A stretch of 63,880 nt of DNA from Avanaerovorax sp964442135 (lineage in GTDB: Bacteria > Bacillota > Clostridia > Peptostreptococcales > Anaerovoracaceae). Below are positions 8,670-16,943 of this stretch, piece after piece. A program made the position numbers and the translations under genes. The notes under the pieces are model-generated. The model did no database searches. It was not told the DNA's origin and saw nothing but the letters and a program-made list of their open reading frames with translations. How positions within the stretch are numbered: position 1 is the stretch's first letter; the number at the start of each line of letters is the position of its first letter. Location: contig CAYTYN010000003.1 in the NCBI GenBank assembly GCA_964442135.1, positions 1 through 63,880 on the forward strand. The letters are read 5' to 3'.

Positions 8670-9478
8670 AGGTTTCTTCCTCCTGAATCAGGCTCCGCAA
8701 TTTCTGTGAATCCGCAGGCTTTGGCCAGATCTCTCGCCTCGTCAAAGGCCGTGTCCAGGGTATCAGTGCTGTGGCTGTCGCTGCAGATCGTTATCCTTCC
8801 CCCTCCGAGACATATCCTCTTCAATATGTCCTCCGACGGGTAAGGACTGCTCCTGTATCCCCTCGCCATAGCTCCGGTATTTATCTCGAATATGACGTCT
8901 TTTCTCAGCAGAACCCCGAGGGCCCTGTCTACTGCCTCGGTATACCTGGGGGCAGTAGTGTCGAATAGCTTAAGCTGTTCATTGAACTTGGTTATCAGGT
9001 CGAAATGGCCTATTATATCGCAGCCTGTCACATCGGCTACCCTGGCGACCTCCGCGAAATAATCCTCTGCGAAGGCGAGGGCGTCTCCTCTGTAGACCCG
9101 TTCCACAGTCGCCGCCGTATCCTCTGCGCTCACATCTGTGTAGAGGTACTCCGTTCCCCGTTCAGTCTGCTTTCTGACTGCGTGGACGGAGCCGATGGCG
9201 TAGTCGTATCCCGGCTCTCTCATTCCCGAATATATATCCTGCTCTATGCCGCAGAGTATGACTATATCTCCCCGATATTTTTCCTTGAGTTCTTCTATCT
9301 CTCTCCTGTATCTGACCGTATTCTCCCGGCTCATACAGTAAGACAGGTCAAAGGCTGTATAGCTGTGTCCGGAAAAGCCCAGAACATCGAAGCCTCTGTC
9401 TATGGCAGCCAGCACCATTTCCTCCGTCGTGTTCTTACCGTCGCAGAAAGCGGTGTGAGTATGCAGATTCACTTTCAT
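8648..9478 (-). CDS. PHP-family histidinol-phosphatase-like hydrolase
   Basis: A 276-aa PHP-domain metal-dependent phosphoesterase of the HisJ/HisK (bacillary histidinol-phosphatase) type. The N-terminal metal motif HTHTAFCDG, the internal GFSGHSY and GIEQDIYSG blocks, GHFDLI and the late ITICSDSHS block supply the His/Asp/Glu ligands of a trinuclear site. No other his gene is in the window, so the exact substrate (histidinol phosphate or another phosphomonoester) is unsure. It overlaps the MFS gene upstream (ATGA) and the response regulator downstream. Confidence 0.8.
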   Translation of the reverse strand: MKVNLHTHTAFCDGKNTTEEMVLAAIDRGFDVLGFSGHSYTAFDLSYCMSRENTVRYRREIEELKEKYRGDIVILCGIEQDIYSGMREPGYDYAIGSVHAVRKQTERGTEYLYTDVSAEDTAATVERVYRGDALAFAEDYFAEVARVADVTGCDIIGHFDLITKFNEQLKLFDTTAPRYTEAVDRALGVLLRKDVIFEINTGAMARGYRSSPYPSEDILKRICLGGGRITICSDSHSTDTLDTAFDEARDLAKACGFTEIAEPDSGGRNLWHSTKF

Positions 9479-10713
9479 CTATATATCTTCTCCTGTCTGT
9501 GGCTCTTTACTCTGTTCGCTGATACCATGACTATGGCCGCCCCCACAGCTGTAACTATGGTGGCTGTCAGGGTGAGTGTTTTTGGCCCTGCCGCATCCAA
9601 AACTATGCCTCCTATAAAGCTGGCAAAAACCGCGGCCAAAGTGGTGGTAGTGGTAAAAACGGTCTGTCCCTTGACTGCCTCTCCCTTGCTCATTATATCA
9701 TCAATGAACCTTACCATGGAAGGTAAAAACAGAGCAAAGGAAAAAGGCTGAGCGAGCTGAGCCAGTATAAGGGCCGTCACGTTTTCCGCCATGAAACAGA
9801 AAAACACCCAGAACACGAAGGCTACAGATGAAAGCTTTATGAGGGTACTGAGCCTTACTCTTTTTCTTATCCTGTCGAACAGCACCATGGTAGGGATCTC
9901 CAACAGAGCGAGGACAGAAAAAATCCTTCCCACGTCTCCGCTGTCGCCGCCTACGTTCTCCGCTATCTGGGCCATATATGTATTCAGCACGGAATTGGTA
10001 TAGTAAAGCCCCAGCACTCCCGAGCACAGAACCAGAAACATCTTATTTCTCCTGATGAACATGACCAAATTTATTTCTTCAGCCTCCCGGCAATGAGCCT
10101 CGGCCGTATTCCCTTGCTCCTTCCCGGCGCCGGGCTTTTCGGCCATGACCCTTTTGAAGGATCTCGCCGTTATGACGATGGTCGCGAGAAAAAGCACCAG
10201 CACCACCTCACCGGTCAGCGGAAGCACGTTGACTCCGTATTTTTCGACCAGAGACCCCAAGAAAAAACACATTACAGAGTAGGTGAACGATCCTACGGCG
10301 CGGCACATGCCGAAGTTTACGTATACTCCCGTCTCGTTAAGCTTTCTGTTCATAGCGTTGCAGAAGGGCTGGACTACGTGCATCCATCCGAAGGCCATGA
10401 CATACACAAGCATAAGGAGTCCGGACTTCTTATGCAAAATCAGAAGAAAGGCTGTCAGAACCATGAGAAGATACGTCATCATCTCCATCAATCCGAAAAA
10501 GGACAGTTTTTTGCTCCTGTCCGCCAAATCTCCCATTATAGGCTGCAGTATCACCGCGAAAATATTACTCACAGCCAATATTATCCCTATTTCGGTGTTA
10601 CTGTAGCCTCTGCCTAAGAGAAAAACCGAAGCAAAACTGCCTATCGCTCCGTAATACATCCAGTAGGTGCCGTGGATTCCGGCGTACCGGACGTTGATTC
10701 TTCTTTCCGTCAT
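9475..10713 (-). CDS. MFS transporter (LacY/NupG-like fold)
   Basis: A 412-aa permease with about twelve membrane segments. The conserved loop between TM2 and TM3 reads MGDLADRSKK, the usual MFS GxLaDrxGr-type signature. It belongs to the MFS_1_like/nucleoside-sugar permease group by its short N-terminus (GIHGTYWMYYGAIGSFASVFL). The substrate is unknown. The start overlaps the stop of the HAD gene as TAATG, and the gene sits inside the yfcE-HAD-MFS-PHP operon, so uptake or export of a phosphorylatable metabolite is possible but unproven. Confidence 0.82.
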   Translation of the reverse strand: MTERRINVRYAGIHGTYWMYYGAIGSFASVFLLGRGYSNTEIGIILAVSNIFAVILQPIMGDLADRSKKLSFFGLMEMMTYLLMVLTAFLLILHKKSGLLMLVYVMAFGWMHVVQPFCNAMNRKLNETGVYVNFGMCRAVGSFTYSVMCFFLGSLVEKYGVNVLPLTGEVVLVLFLATIVITARSFKRVMAEKPGAGKEQGNTAEAHCREAEEINLVMFIRRNKMFLVLCSGVLGLYYTNSVLNTYMAQIAENVGGDSGDVGRIFSVLALLEIPTMVLFDRIRKRVRLSTLIKLSSVAFVFWVFFCFMAENVTALILAQLAQPFSFALFLPSMVRFIDDIMSKGEAVKGQTVFTTTTTLAAVFASFIGGIVLDAAGPKTLTLTATIVTAVGAAIVMVSANRVKSHRQEKIYR

Positions 10714-11375
10714 TAAACCAGTTCAAACTCCTTTAAGCTCTTAACATATACATCTGCAATCCTTCGGATCTCCTCCTGATCCTTCTCGCTGATCCTGTCG
10801 TATACTCCCACGATCCGGAAGCCTTCACCCTTTGCCGTTTTCATGGAGTAAAGGCCGTCTTCGAAAATCCACGTATACTCTACAGGAGTCTTCATAGCGG
10901 ACAGAGCCTCGAAGAAGATATCAGGGTGCTCCTTGGACTTGCCCACCTCGCTGCACGTCAGGATAACGTCGAAGTAATCCATCAGTCCCAGATGGGTGAA
11001 GGCGCCCTCTATGCAGTACCGGTCCGTAGACGTGGCTACTGCCATTCTGACTCCGGCCTTTTTCAGCCTGTCCAAAAGCTCTTTGACACCTTCCTTCATT
11101 CTGGCCTCTCTGAAGTAGAATTGCTCTACCTCGGCCATTATGCCTTTCTTTACATCATCTAAAGGGGCTTTCACCCCATATGTATCCACGAGATATTGAG
11201 CCCCTTCGCTCAACGTCATGGGGAACATCCTGTCCCCCAGACCCGGCTCCGGTTCTATCCCCTGCTTCAGGAGATAGCGCGTTCCGGCGTTGTTCCATAT
11301 CTCCATGGAGTCGAGAAGAACACCGTCCACATCGAATATCGCGCCTTTTACTATGTTGTTTTCCTTTGTCATCAT
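10713..11375 (-). CDS. HAD-superfamily phosphatase/phosphomutase
   Basis: A HAD hydrolase of the beta-phosphoglucomutase/phosphatase subgroup of about 220 aa. Motif I is FDVDGVLLDS with the nucleophile and acid Asp pair, motif II is ATSTDR, motif III is GKSKEHPDIF, and motif IV is IFEDG. An alpha-helical cap of type C1 lies between motifs I and II. I favour the ATG at 11375 (MTKENN after an ATG-ATG pair) because GGGAG is 5 nt upstream. A longer frame begins at 11387. It overlaps yfcE by a few bases and the MFS gene by one base. Confidence 0.82.
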   Translation of the reverse strand: MMTKENNIVKGAIFDVDGVLLDSMEIWNNAGTRYLLKQGIEPEPGLGDRMFPMTLSEGAQYLVDTYGVKAPLDDVKKGIMAEVEQFYFREARMKEGVKELLDRLKKAGVRMAVATSTDRYCIEGAFTHLGLMDYFDVILTCSEVGKSKEHPDIFFEALSAMKTPVEYTWIFEDGLYSMKTAKGEGFRIVGVYDRISEKDQEEIRRIADVYVKSLKEFELV

Positions 11376-11920
11376 CTGAACTCCCATCTGTCATACTCTT
11401 TTCCCGTTTCAATGTCGTGCCACACGAACACTCCTCCGTCATAGGTCATATAGCTGTTCACACTGCCCCCCTTGGGTATGGATACAGAACCCGGGTTCAT
11501 GTATGTGAAGCTGCCCTTATCCCGTAAGGCCGGTACGTGAGTGTGGCCGCACAGCAAAATGCTCCCTGCCGCCATAGGCGGAGGATTGTCCTCGCCGTAG
11601 ACGTGGCCGTGGGTGGAGTATATTCTGACCGGTCCGTCGGAGATAAGGGCGTAATCGGCAAAAATCGGAAACGTCAGCACCATTTGATCCACCTCAGCCT
11701 CGCAGTTTCCTCGAACGCACATTATCCTTTCACTGAAGGGATTGAGCATGGCTATAACTTCCTTAGGAGCGTACTCGTCAGGAAGGTCGTTTCTGGGTCC
11801 GTGATACAGTATGTCTCCCAGAAGCAATATATTATCGGCATTTTCTCTTTCGAAGGCTCTTATCATTCTCTCACACCAGTATGCAGAGCCGTGGATATCA
11901 GACCCAATAAAAAGCTTCAA
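11372..11920 (-). CDS. yfcE: YfcE-like metallophosphoesterase
   Basis: A 182-aa calcineurin-like phosphodiesterase of the YfcE/MJ0936 family. Metal-ligand motifs appear in order: SDIHG, LLGDILYHG, CVRGNCE, and GHTHVP with a preceding STHGH. The family hydrolyses phosphodiesters in vitro, and the physiological substrate is generally not known. Translation starts at a TTG (11918-11920) preceded by AAAGGAGAG. No better ATG is available, since the family begins exactly here with MKLFIGSDIHG. It is the first gene of the leftward operon that runs to the sensor kinase. Confidence 0.85.
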   Translation of the reverse strand: MKLFIGSDIHGSAYWCERMIRAFERENADNILLLGDILYHGPRNDLPDEYAPKEVIAMLNPFSERIMCVRGNCEAEVDQMVLTFPIFADYALISDGPVRIYSTHGHVYGEDNPPPMAAGSILLCGHTHVPALRDKGSFTYMNPGSVSIPKGGSVNSYMTYDGGVFVWHDIETGKEYDRWEFR

Positions 11921-12052
11921 CTATTTTCTCTCCTTTTCACGGCAAATTCATTAACAATTTTAACACCCGTTCCCGTGCTTGGTCAAGCACCCCGTCCGCT
12001 GACTTATTACAGTCATCAACAGGAGGAAGTTGATTGTTATAATCTTGAAATA

Positions 12053-12081
12053 TTGTTTTTCCCCTCGACCGGTGATATAAT
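12053..12081 (+). promoter_or_regulatory. Promoter of the dppA-like gene
   Basis: TTGTTT (12053-12058), 17 bp, then TATAAT (12076-12081) preceded by TGA (extended -10). It lies 30 bp before the start codon. Confidence 0.65.
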
Positions 12082-12111
12082 TCTGATATATTTTCTTCAG
12101 GAGGTATGATC

Positions 12112-12906
12112 ATGAAGGTTTACATCAGTGCCGATATTGAAGGCTGCACATTTATCACAGACTGGAAGGAGACGGAGCAGGGCGAAGAGGAATACGCTCA
12201 GGGCAGAAGGATCATGACGAAAGAAGTGGCTGCCGCCTGTGAAGGAGCTCTGGCGGCAGGGGCTGCGGAAATAGTCATAAAGGATGCCCACGACAGCGCT
12301 CTTAATCTGATTCCCGATTCCTTTCCGGAGGAGGCAACCCTGATCCGCGGCTGGACCTGCACTCCGGAATCCATGGTGGCGGGCATAGACGAAACCTTTG
12401 ATGCGGCTGTCTTCATCGGCTATCACAGCGGCGCAGGTTTTGACGGAAACCCTCTGGCTCACACCATGAACACGAAGAATAACTACCTGAAAATTAACGG
12501 AAGGCCTTCGGCGGAGTTCGACCTGAACGCATACACATGCGCTTATTACCACGTGCCTGTAGTCTTCGTCAGCGGAGACGAAGAGCTTTGCGCCCACGCT
12601 AAGGAGCTGGTTCCCGAGATAACCTCGGTAGGTGTGAAAAGGGGAGTAGGAGAAGCCACCTTCAGCATGAACCTCACCAAAGCGTGCCGCCTCATAAAGG
12701 AGGGGGTAACGGAGGCTCTGGGGAAAATTGACCGGTGCCGCATAGAATCTCCGGAAAGCTTTCAGATGGAGATAAGCTTCAAGGATCCGGTAAAGGCTCT
12801 GAGAGGCTCCTTCTATCCGGGCGCCAAGCAGATCGATCCCCGCACCGTAGCCTATACGGGAAAGGACATTCAGGATATGATGGCGGCCAGAATGTTCATA
12901 TTGTAA
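12112..12906 (+). CDS. dppA: M55 family D-aminopeptidase (DppA-like)
   Basis: A 264-aa zinc aminopeptidase of family M55, which releases N-terminal D-amino acids such as from D-Ala-D-Ala; DppA assembles as a decamer. The N-terminal metal ligands are in YISADIEG (Asp8, Glu10), and further conserved blocks are IKDAHDSA, VFIGYHSGAG, HTMNTKN and VVFVSGDEE. The start is placed at 12112 because AGGAGG is 7 nt upstream; the ATG at 12106 is only 1 nt from it. It is monocistronic with its own promoter. The T-box leader follows. Confidence 0.85.
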   Translation: MKVYISADIEGCTFITDWKETEQGEEEYAQGRRIMTKEVAAACEGALAAGAAEIVIKDAHDSALNLIPDSFPEEATLIRGWTCTPESMVAGIDETFDAAVFIGYHSGAGFDGNPLAHTMNTKNNYLKINGRPSAEFDLNAYTCAYYHVPVVFVSGDEELCAHAKELVPEITSVGVKRGVGEATFSMNLTKACRLIKEGVTEALGKIDRCRIESPESFQMEISFKDPVKALRGSFYPGAKQIDPRTVAYTGKDIQDMMAARMFIL

Positions 12907-12948
12907 GCAGGGGAAGCTGCAAGAAAATTGGAACATTTATCACATAAC

Positions 12949-12977
12949 TTGACCCCTGCCGAAATATGTGCCAGAAT
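12949..12977 (+). promoter_or_regulatory. Possible promoter of the T-box transcript
   Basis: TTGACC (12949-12954), 17 bp, then CAGAAT (12972-12977) with a TG one base before it. The -10 is weak, and this is the best candidate upstream of the T-box. Confidence 0.4.
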
Positions 12978-12998
12978 GCGAAGCAATTTAATAATCTA

Positions 12999-13309
12999 AA
13001 CCGTTGAAGCGGAGATAACGGCAATGATGCCTCTACAGAGAGCCTGGGACGCTGAGAGTCAGGTGAGAAACAAGTTGTCAAATGGGCCGCTGAGGGCGCA
13101 GTGAAAAGAGCGGGCAGAGCCTTCTCCCAGTAGTATGCGACGTTGTAGGCAAACGTTATTTGCCGGGGATATGTTGGTATCCTGCTAAGTGCATGGGGTC
13201 GTTCCCATGAATCAAGGTGGCACCGCGGATAGTGTGAAGCTTGTAGATCTGTGTTCATTGTTCGTCCTTGACAGAGAGTATATTTCTGTCAGGGGCGTTT
13301 TTATTTTAC
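12999..13309 (+). promoter_or_regulatory. T-box leader, tryptophan-type (UGG specifier)
   Basis: The leader carries the conserved T-box sequence AAGGTGGCACCGCGG at 13214-13228, followed by a strong intrinsic terminator. Stem I closes by AGCGG (13008-13012) with CCGCT (13087-13091). Above it GGCAA (13020-13024) pairs with TTGTC (13075-13079). The 3' side of the internal loop between them is AAATGGG, so the specifier triplet is most simply TGG (13083-13085), the Trp codon. A GA-rich internal element (ACAGAGAG) fits the family. Uncharged tRNA-Trp should stabilise the antiterminator. The downstream gene is a trpD-trpA chimera, which supports the Trp assignment independently. Confidence 0.85.
13264..13306 (+). 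terminator. T-box-controlled intrinsic terminator
   Basis: CGTCCTTGACAGA (13264-13276) pairs with a mostly complementary TCTGTCAGGGGCG (13285-13297), followed by TTTTTATTTT. It is the off-state hairpin of the T-box, competing with the antiterminator around the GGTGGCACCGCGG motif. Confidence 0.85.
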
Positions 13310-13409
13310 CGCAGCTCCTTTAACAGAGGCAGAAAGCAAAGGCCTGCACTCGCATATCAGGAGGAGGCGCCGTAAGATGCTGAGAAATTTTACAGAGGAG
13401 GTATGACCT

Positions 13410-14435
13410 ATGATTAAAGAAGCTATTGTGAAGATTGTAAACAAAGAGGACCTTACCTTTGACGAGGCCTACGCCGTTATGAATGAAATTATGAGCGGTG
13501 AGACCACCCAAACTCAAAACGCCGCATTTCTGGCCGCATTATCCACGAAAAGCGCCAGGGCCGAGACTACAGACGAGATAGCGGGCTGTGCAGCGGCAAT
13601 GAGAGCCCACGCCACTAAGGTTGAAACGGGTATCGAGCTCTTTGAAATCGTGGGTACAGGTGGAGACGGCGCTCACAGCTTTAATATTTCCACTACCTCC
13701 GCCTTGGTTGCGGCGGCAGGTGGTATGAAGGTTGCCAAGCACGGAAACAGAGCCGCGTCCTCTCAGTGCGGAACGGCAGATTGCCTGGAAGCTCTGGGAG
13801 TTAACATACAGCAGAGCCCTGAAAGATGTATTGAGCTCCTGAAGGAGGTCGGAATGTGCTTCTTCTTCGCGCAGAAATATCACACTTCTATGAAATATGT
13901 AGGCGCTATCCGAAAGGAGCTGGGGTTCCGCACCGTGTTCAATATCTTAGGGCCTCTCACCAACCCGGGAACGCCGTCTATGCAGCTTCTCGGCGTATAT
14001 GACGGCTATCTGGTAGAGCCTCTCGCCCGGGTATTGATCAGCCTGGGCGTAAAGCGGGGCATGGTGGTCTATGGCAGGGACAAGCTGGACGAGATTTCCA
14101 TGAGCGCACCGACCTCAGAAAGCAGAATAGCGATGATCGCAAGAGAGGCTGAAGGATTTTTATATATTGTTTCAAGCTTGGGAGTGACGGGAACGAGAAG
14201 GGAAATCACAACGGATCTCCCTTCTATGGTAAGGATTGTCCGAGAGAACACTGATATCCCATGCGCCATCGGCTTCGGCATTTCCACGCCGGAGCAAGCC
14301 CGGGAAATGGCAAGCATCTCAGACGGCGCAATCGTAGGATCAGCGATCATTAAGCTCCTCGATGAGCACGGCAGGGATGCCCCCGCCTACATCGGCGCAT
14401 ATGTGAGATCCATGAAAGAGGCGGTAATGGGTTAG
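13410..14435 (+). CDS. Chimeric TrpD(N-terminal)-TrpA(C-terminal) protein from an internal trp operon deletion
   Basis: Residues 1-235 are the N-terminal two thirds of anthranilate phosphoribosyltransferase. They include the helical N-domain, the PRPP-binding loop GTGGDGAHSFNIST, KHGNRAASS, MKYVGAIRKELGFRTVFNILGP (split here by a conserved break) and DKLDEISMSAPT. From APTSESRI at about 233 the sequence becomes the C-terminal half of tryptophan synthase alpha, with EGFLYIVSSLGVTG, IPCAIGFGISTPEQA and DGAIVGSAI. Both families carry an APT tripeptide at this place, so the joint is in frame at microhomology. The end of trpD, all of trpC, trpF and trpB, and the start of trpA are missing. The protein lacks the TrpA catalytic Glu/Asp region and the TrpD C-terminus, so neither activity is expected. 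Start ATG with GAGGAGG upstream. Confidence 0.88.
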   Translation: MIKEAIVKIVNKEDLTFDEAYAVMNEIMSGETTQTQNAAFLAALSTKSARAETTDEIAGCAAAMRAHATKVETGIELFEIVGTGGDGAHSFNISTTSALVAAAGGMKVAKHGNRAASSQCGTADCLEALGVNIQQSPERCIELLKEVGMCFFFAQKYHTSMKYVGAIRKELGFRTVFNILGPLTNPGTPSMQLLGVYDGYLVEPLARVLISLGVKRGMVVYGRDKLDEISMSAPTSESRIAMIAREAEGFLYIVSSLGVTGTRREITTDLPSMVRIVRENTDIPCAIGFGISTPEQAREMASISDGAIVGSAIIKLLDEHGRDAPAYIGAYVRSMKEAVMG

Positions 14436-14454
14436 AAGCAGCTCAACACATCCT

Positions 14455-15909
14455 CTAATAGAGGGCTCCGGTCCATTTTTTCAAAAAATATGTGGCATGG
14501 ACGGTAAAAAGGGTAAGTCCCAGCAGGTCCGCACTTCCTCCCGGACTTATGTTTTTCTCCACACATTCTCTGTCCATATCGGTTAAGGCTCCGATTAGCT
14601 CGTCCTCTGACATAGCTCCGAGGTTTTTTTCAGCCTGCTCTTTCAGCCATCTGTAACCCTCAATTCCTCCTCTGGCGATGATGTTGGTGTCCTCTGAAAC
14701 AGCTATGAGTCCAAGGAGGGTCTTTAAGGCGGCTATTTCTTCCTTCCTGCCGCCCATTCCTCTCCTCAGCTCACTCGTAAAGACGGGGACTCCCGTGCCG
14801 AATACGGACGGGTAACCGAGAGCCGCCTCCTTCCTTATTCCTCCTATGCCGTAATCTCTCAAGGCTCTGGCTCCTGCCGTGGAGGACTCCTCCTCTTCGA
14901 TGAGCTGAGACATGGCCTTTCCCAGTATTTTCACCTTATCCTTAAAGGAAGATCCGTCAAATGACCCGACGCACATGCCGGCTGCGCAGGAAAATATTCC
15001 CATGGAGAAGATGGCCCCTTTGTGAGTGTTCGCCCCGGCCGTCACGGAAAGCATGGTCTTCTCAGCCTGAATACCCAGCTCCTTAAGACGGTTGAGAACC
15101 CCTCTGTCGCCTGATCCCTCCAGATGTATACCGGCGTAAGCGCAATCCCTGAAGTAAGGTCTCAGAGCCTTCGCGCTCATTATGAAGGCAGCCTCATCCA
15201 TATCCCTGTGGGCGCCCCTTCCGAACCTGTCCACCAGTCCCGGCTTCGGCCCTATGTGAGCCTCTTCCGTAAGAGCGTCCTCAGCTAAGCCGGATATAAG
15301 CTCTGCCCCCTCGTCGGCCAAGCCTTCCGTCACGATCTCTATCTGCCTTTTCAAGACGTCCTCCACTCTGTGAGCCCTGCTCCTTGCGCACCGGAAGGCA
15401 GGCCTTCCGCAGATAAGGCACCTGCGACGGGAAGCGTCCAAAGCTTCCCGGGACACCTTCAGTCCGTCCTCGTCTATTACATCTATGTCGAAGATTCTTC
15501 CCAGAGGATGTGTTTCCTCTATCTCACAGGTCAAAGCCTTGACCTTTTTCGCCTCTTCGAAGACCGCCGCCATCATCTCCCGTCCGGCTCCTCCCGTAAA
15601 CCTGCTTTTCCTTCCCGTCCTGATGCCTGCCCCTTCAAGGGCTTTCTCTATCGCCTCATCCCCTGACCTAAAGGCTCGTGAAAACAGGGAGCAGTTCTTA
15701 ACTGCTCCCGCTATGTTTAAGGTAAAGCTGATGAGACAAAATCTGTCACCGTCTTTTCCCGTCTCACCTATGATGTATTTCTGTCTCTCGGCTCTCTCCT
15801 CCTTAGCTCTCAGGATATCCTCCAGAGAAGCGCAGCAGCCGGTTTCATACAACTTCCTTATGTGTGCCTCGGCTCTTTCTGCCGATCCTCTAACGGCTTC
15901 TTCTCTCAT
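14455..15909 (-). CDS. citXG: CitXG: apo-citrate/citramalate lyase phosphoribosyl-dephospho-CoA transferase fused to triphosphoribosyl-dephospho-CoA synthase
   Basis: A 484-aa fusion. Residues about 1-180 are CitX, which transfers the prosthetic group to the acyl carrier subunit (LRAKEERAERQK near 35-46, THPLGRIFDIDVID and RRCLICGRPAFRCARS). Residues about 190-484 are CitG, which makes the prosthetic-group precursor from ATP and dephospho-CoA (EEAHIGPKPGLVDRFGRGAHRDMD, AGANTHKGAIFSMG). Both functions mature the citD product. It is the last gene of the methylaspartate operon, directly after citC. It converges on the trpD-trpA chimera with only 19 bp between stops and no clear hairpin. Confidence 0.9.
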   Translation of the reverse strand: MREEAVRGSAERAEAHIRKLYETGCCASLEDILRAKEERAERQKYIIGETGKDGDRFCLISFTLNIAGAVKNCSLFSRAFRSGDEAIEKALEGAGIRTGRKSRFTGGAGREMMAAVFEEAKKVKALTCEIEETHPLGRIFDIDVIDEDGLKVSREALDASRRRCLICGRPAFRCARSRAHRVEDVLKRQIEIVTEGLADEGAELISGLAEDALTEEAHIGPKPGLVDRFGRGAHRDMDEAAFIMSAKALRPYFRDCAYAGIHLEGSGDRGVLNRLKELGIQAEKTMLSVTAGANTHKGAIFSMGIFSCAAGMCVGSFDGSSFKDKVKILGKAMSQLIEEEESSTAGARALRDYGIGGIRKEAALGYPSVFGTGVPVFTSELRRGMGGRKEEIAALKTLLGLIAVSEDTNIIARGGIEGYRWLKEQAEKNLGAMSEDELIGALTDMDRECVEKNISPGGSADLLGLTLFTVHATYFLKKWTGALY

Positions 15910-16941
15910 CTAAAACCTATCCTCGATAACTCTCTTTGTCACGTCGGGCACCAAGGCCATAGCTTCTCTCTTTTTTCCCTCTTCCAGCAGCTTCCGGACC
16001 TGTGAAGCGCTTATGTACATTCCGCCTTGGTCTTTAATCCTTTCCAGCTCGAAGACTTCCACCCCGTATTCCGGAAGGATTTCCTTCATAGCTTCATTGT
16101 AGACGGAGGTCACGCGGGAAAAAGGCTCCGTTCCTACGAACCGCACGTTTATCCCGAGCCTTTCGACGAAACGCTCTCCGAATATCTTAAGATCCAGCCG
16201 GCAGCCGATTCTGTCAGCGTCTGACTTGTCCTTCAGGAAATAGGTGGGAAATACCGCCTTTGATACCATGTAATCCCCTGTCCTGTGGACAACGACATTT
16301 TCCATGTCTCTCAGCCCTTCCCTCACCATGGCGTGCCTTTCGTCGGACGAAAAGAGACCTGCATCCTCCGATACGACGAACACGTGGAGCAGGTCGCAGC
16401 GGCGTGCAGCCTCCTCAGCCAAGTACCGGTGGCCTAAGGTAAAGGGATTACAGTTGCACACTACGGCCCCTATCTTCCGGATATTTCCGCTGCCGATTTC
16501 CTCCATCCGTTCCTCGGTTTCTCTCTCTATTTCCTTCAGGAAATCCTCTATTCCGTTTCTCCTGTTCTCCATGAAAACCACGTCATCTGTGGACGCTATG
16601 GGATAGAAGGAAACCCCCGAAAACTGAGCCATGTTCTCCGGCTTCGTATATAGAAACAAATGGGTTCTGCCCCGCCGCACCGCTTCATCTGTTATCAGCG
16701 ATATGACCTTCGCGGTCAGGTTCTCACCCTGACGGGCCGGAGCGACGGCGACACACTTTATCACCTTTCCGGACAGGGCGCCTGAAGCAGCCACTGTCCC
16801 GTCCTCTTCACATATCATTACAGAGAACTCCGCAGACTCATCGTAGTCCAGACCGGCCTCCTCTAAAAAGGAGATGATTTTTTCTCTCTTTCTTGCCGTA
16901 AAAGGAGCTCCTGTTTCCTCGTAAAGCTGTCCGTAAGACAT
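15910..16941 (-). CDS. citC: Citrate/citramalate lyase ligase
   Basis: A 343-aa acetate:SH-lyase ligase, which acetylates the thiol of the lyase prosthetic group using ATP and acetate. The N-terminal part is GNAT-like (VAVAPARQGENLTAKVISLITDEA). The C-terminal part is a nucleotidyltransferase with CNCNPFTLGHRYL (HxGH-like) and the late ISASQVRKLLEEG motif. It abuts citXG (adjacent stop and start) and follows citF closely. In this operon its target is probably citramalate lyase. Confidence 0.9.
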   Translation of the reverse strand: MSYGQLYEETGAPFTARKREKIISFLEEAGLDYDESAEFSVMICEEDGTVAASGALSGKVIKCVAVAPARQGENLTAKVISLITDEAVRRGRTHLFLYTKPENMAQFSGVSFYPIASTDDVVFMENRRNGIEDFLKEIERETEERMEEIGSGNIRKIGAVVCNCNPFTLGHRYLAEEAARRCDLLHVFVVSEDAGLFSSDERHAMVREGLRDMENVVVHRTGDYMVSKAVFPTYFLKDKSDADRIGCRLDLKIFGERFVERLGINVRFVGTEPFSRVTSVYNEAMKEILPEYGVEVFELERIKDQGGMYISASQVRKLLEEGKKREAMALVPDVTKRVIEDRF

Positions 16942-16943
16942 GG

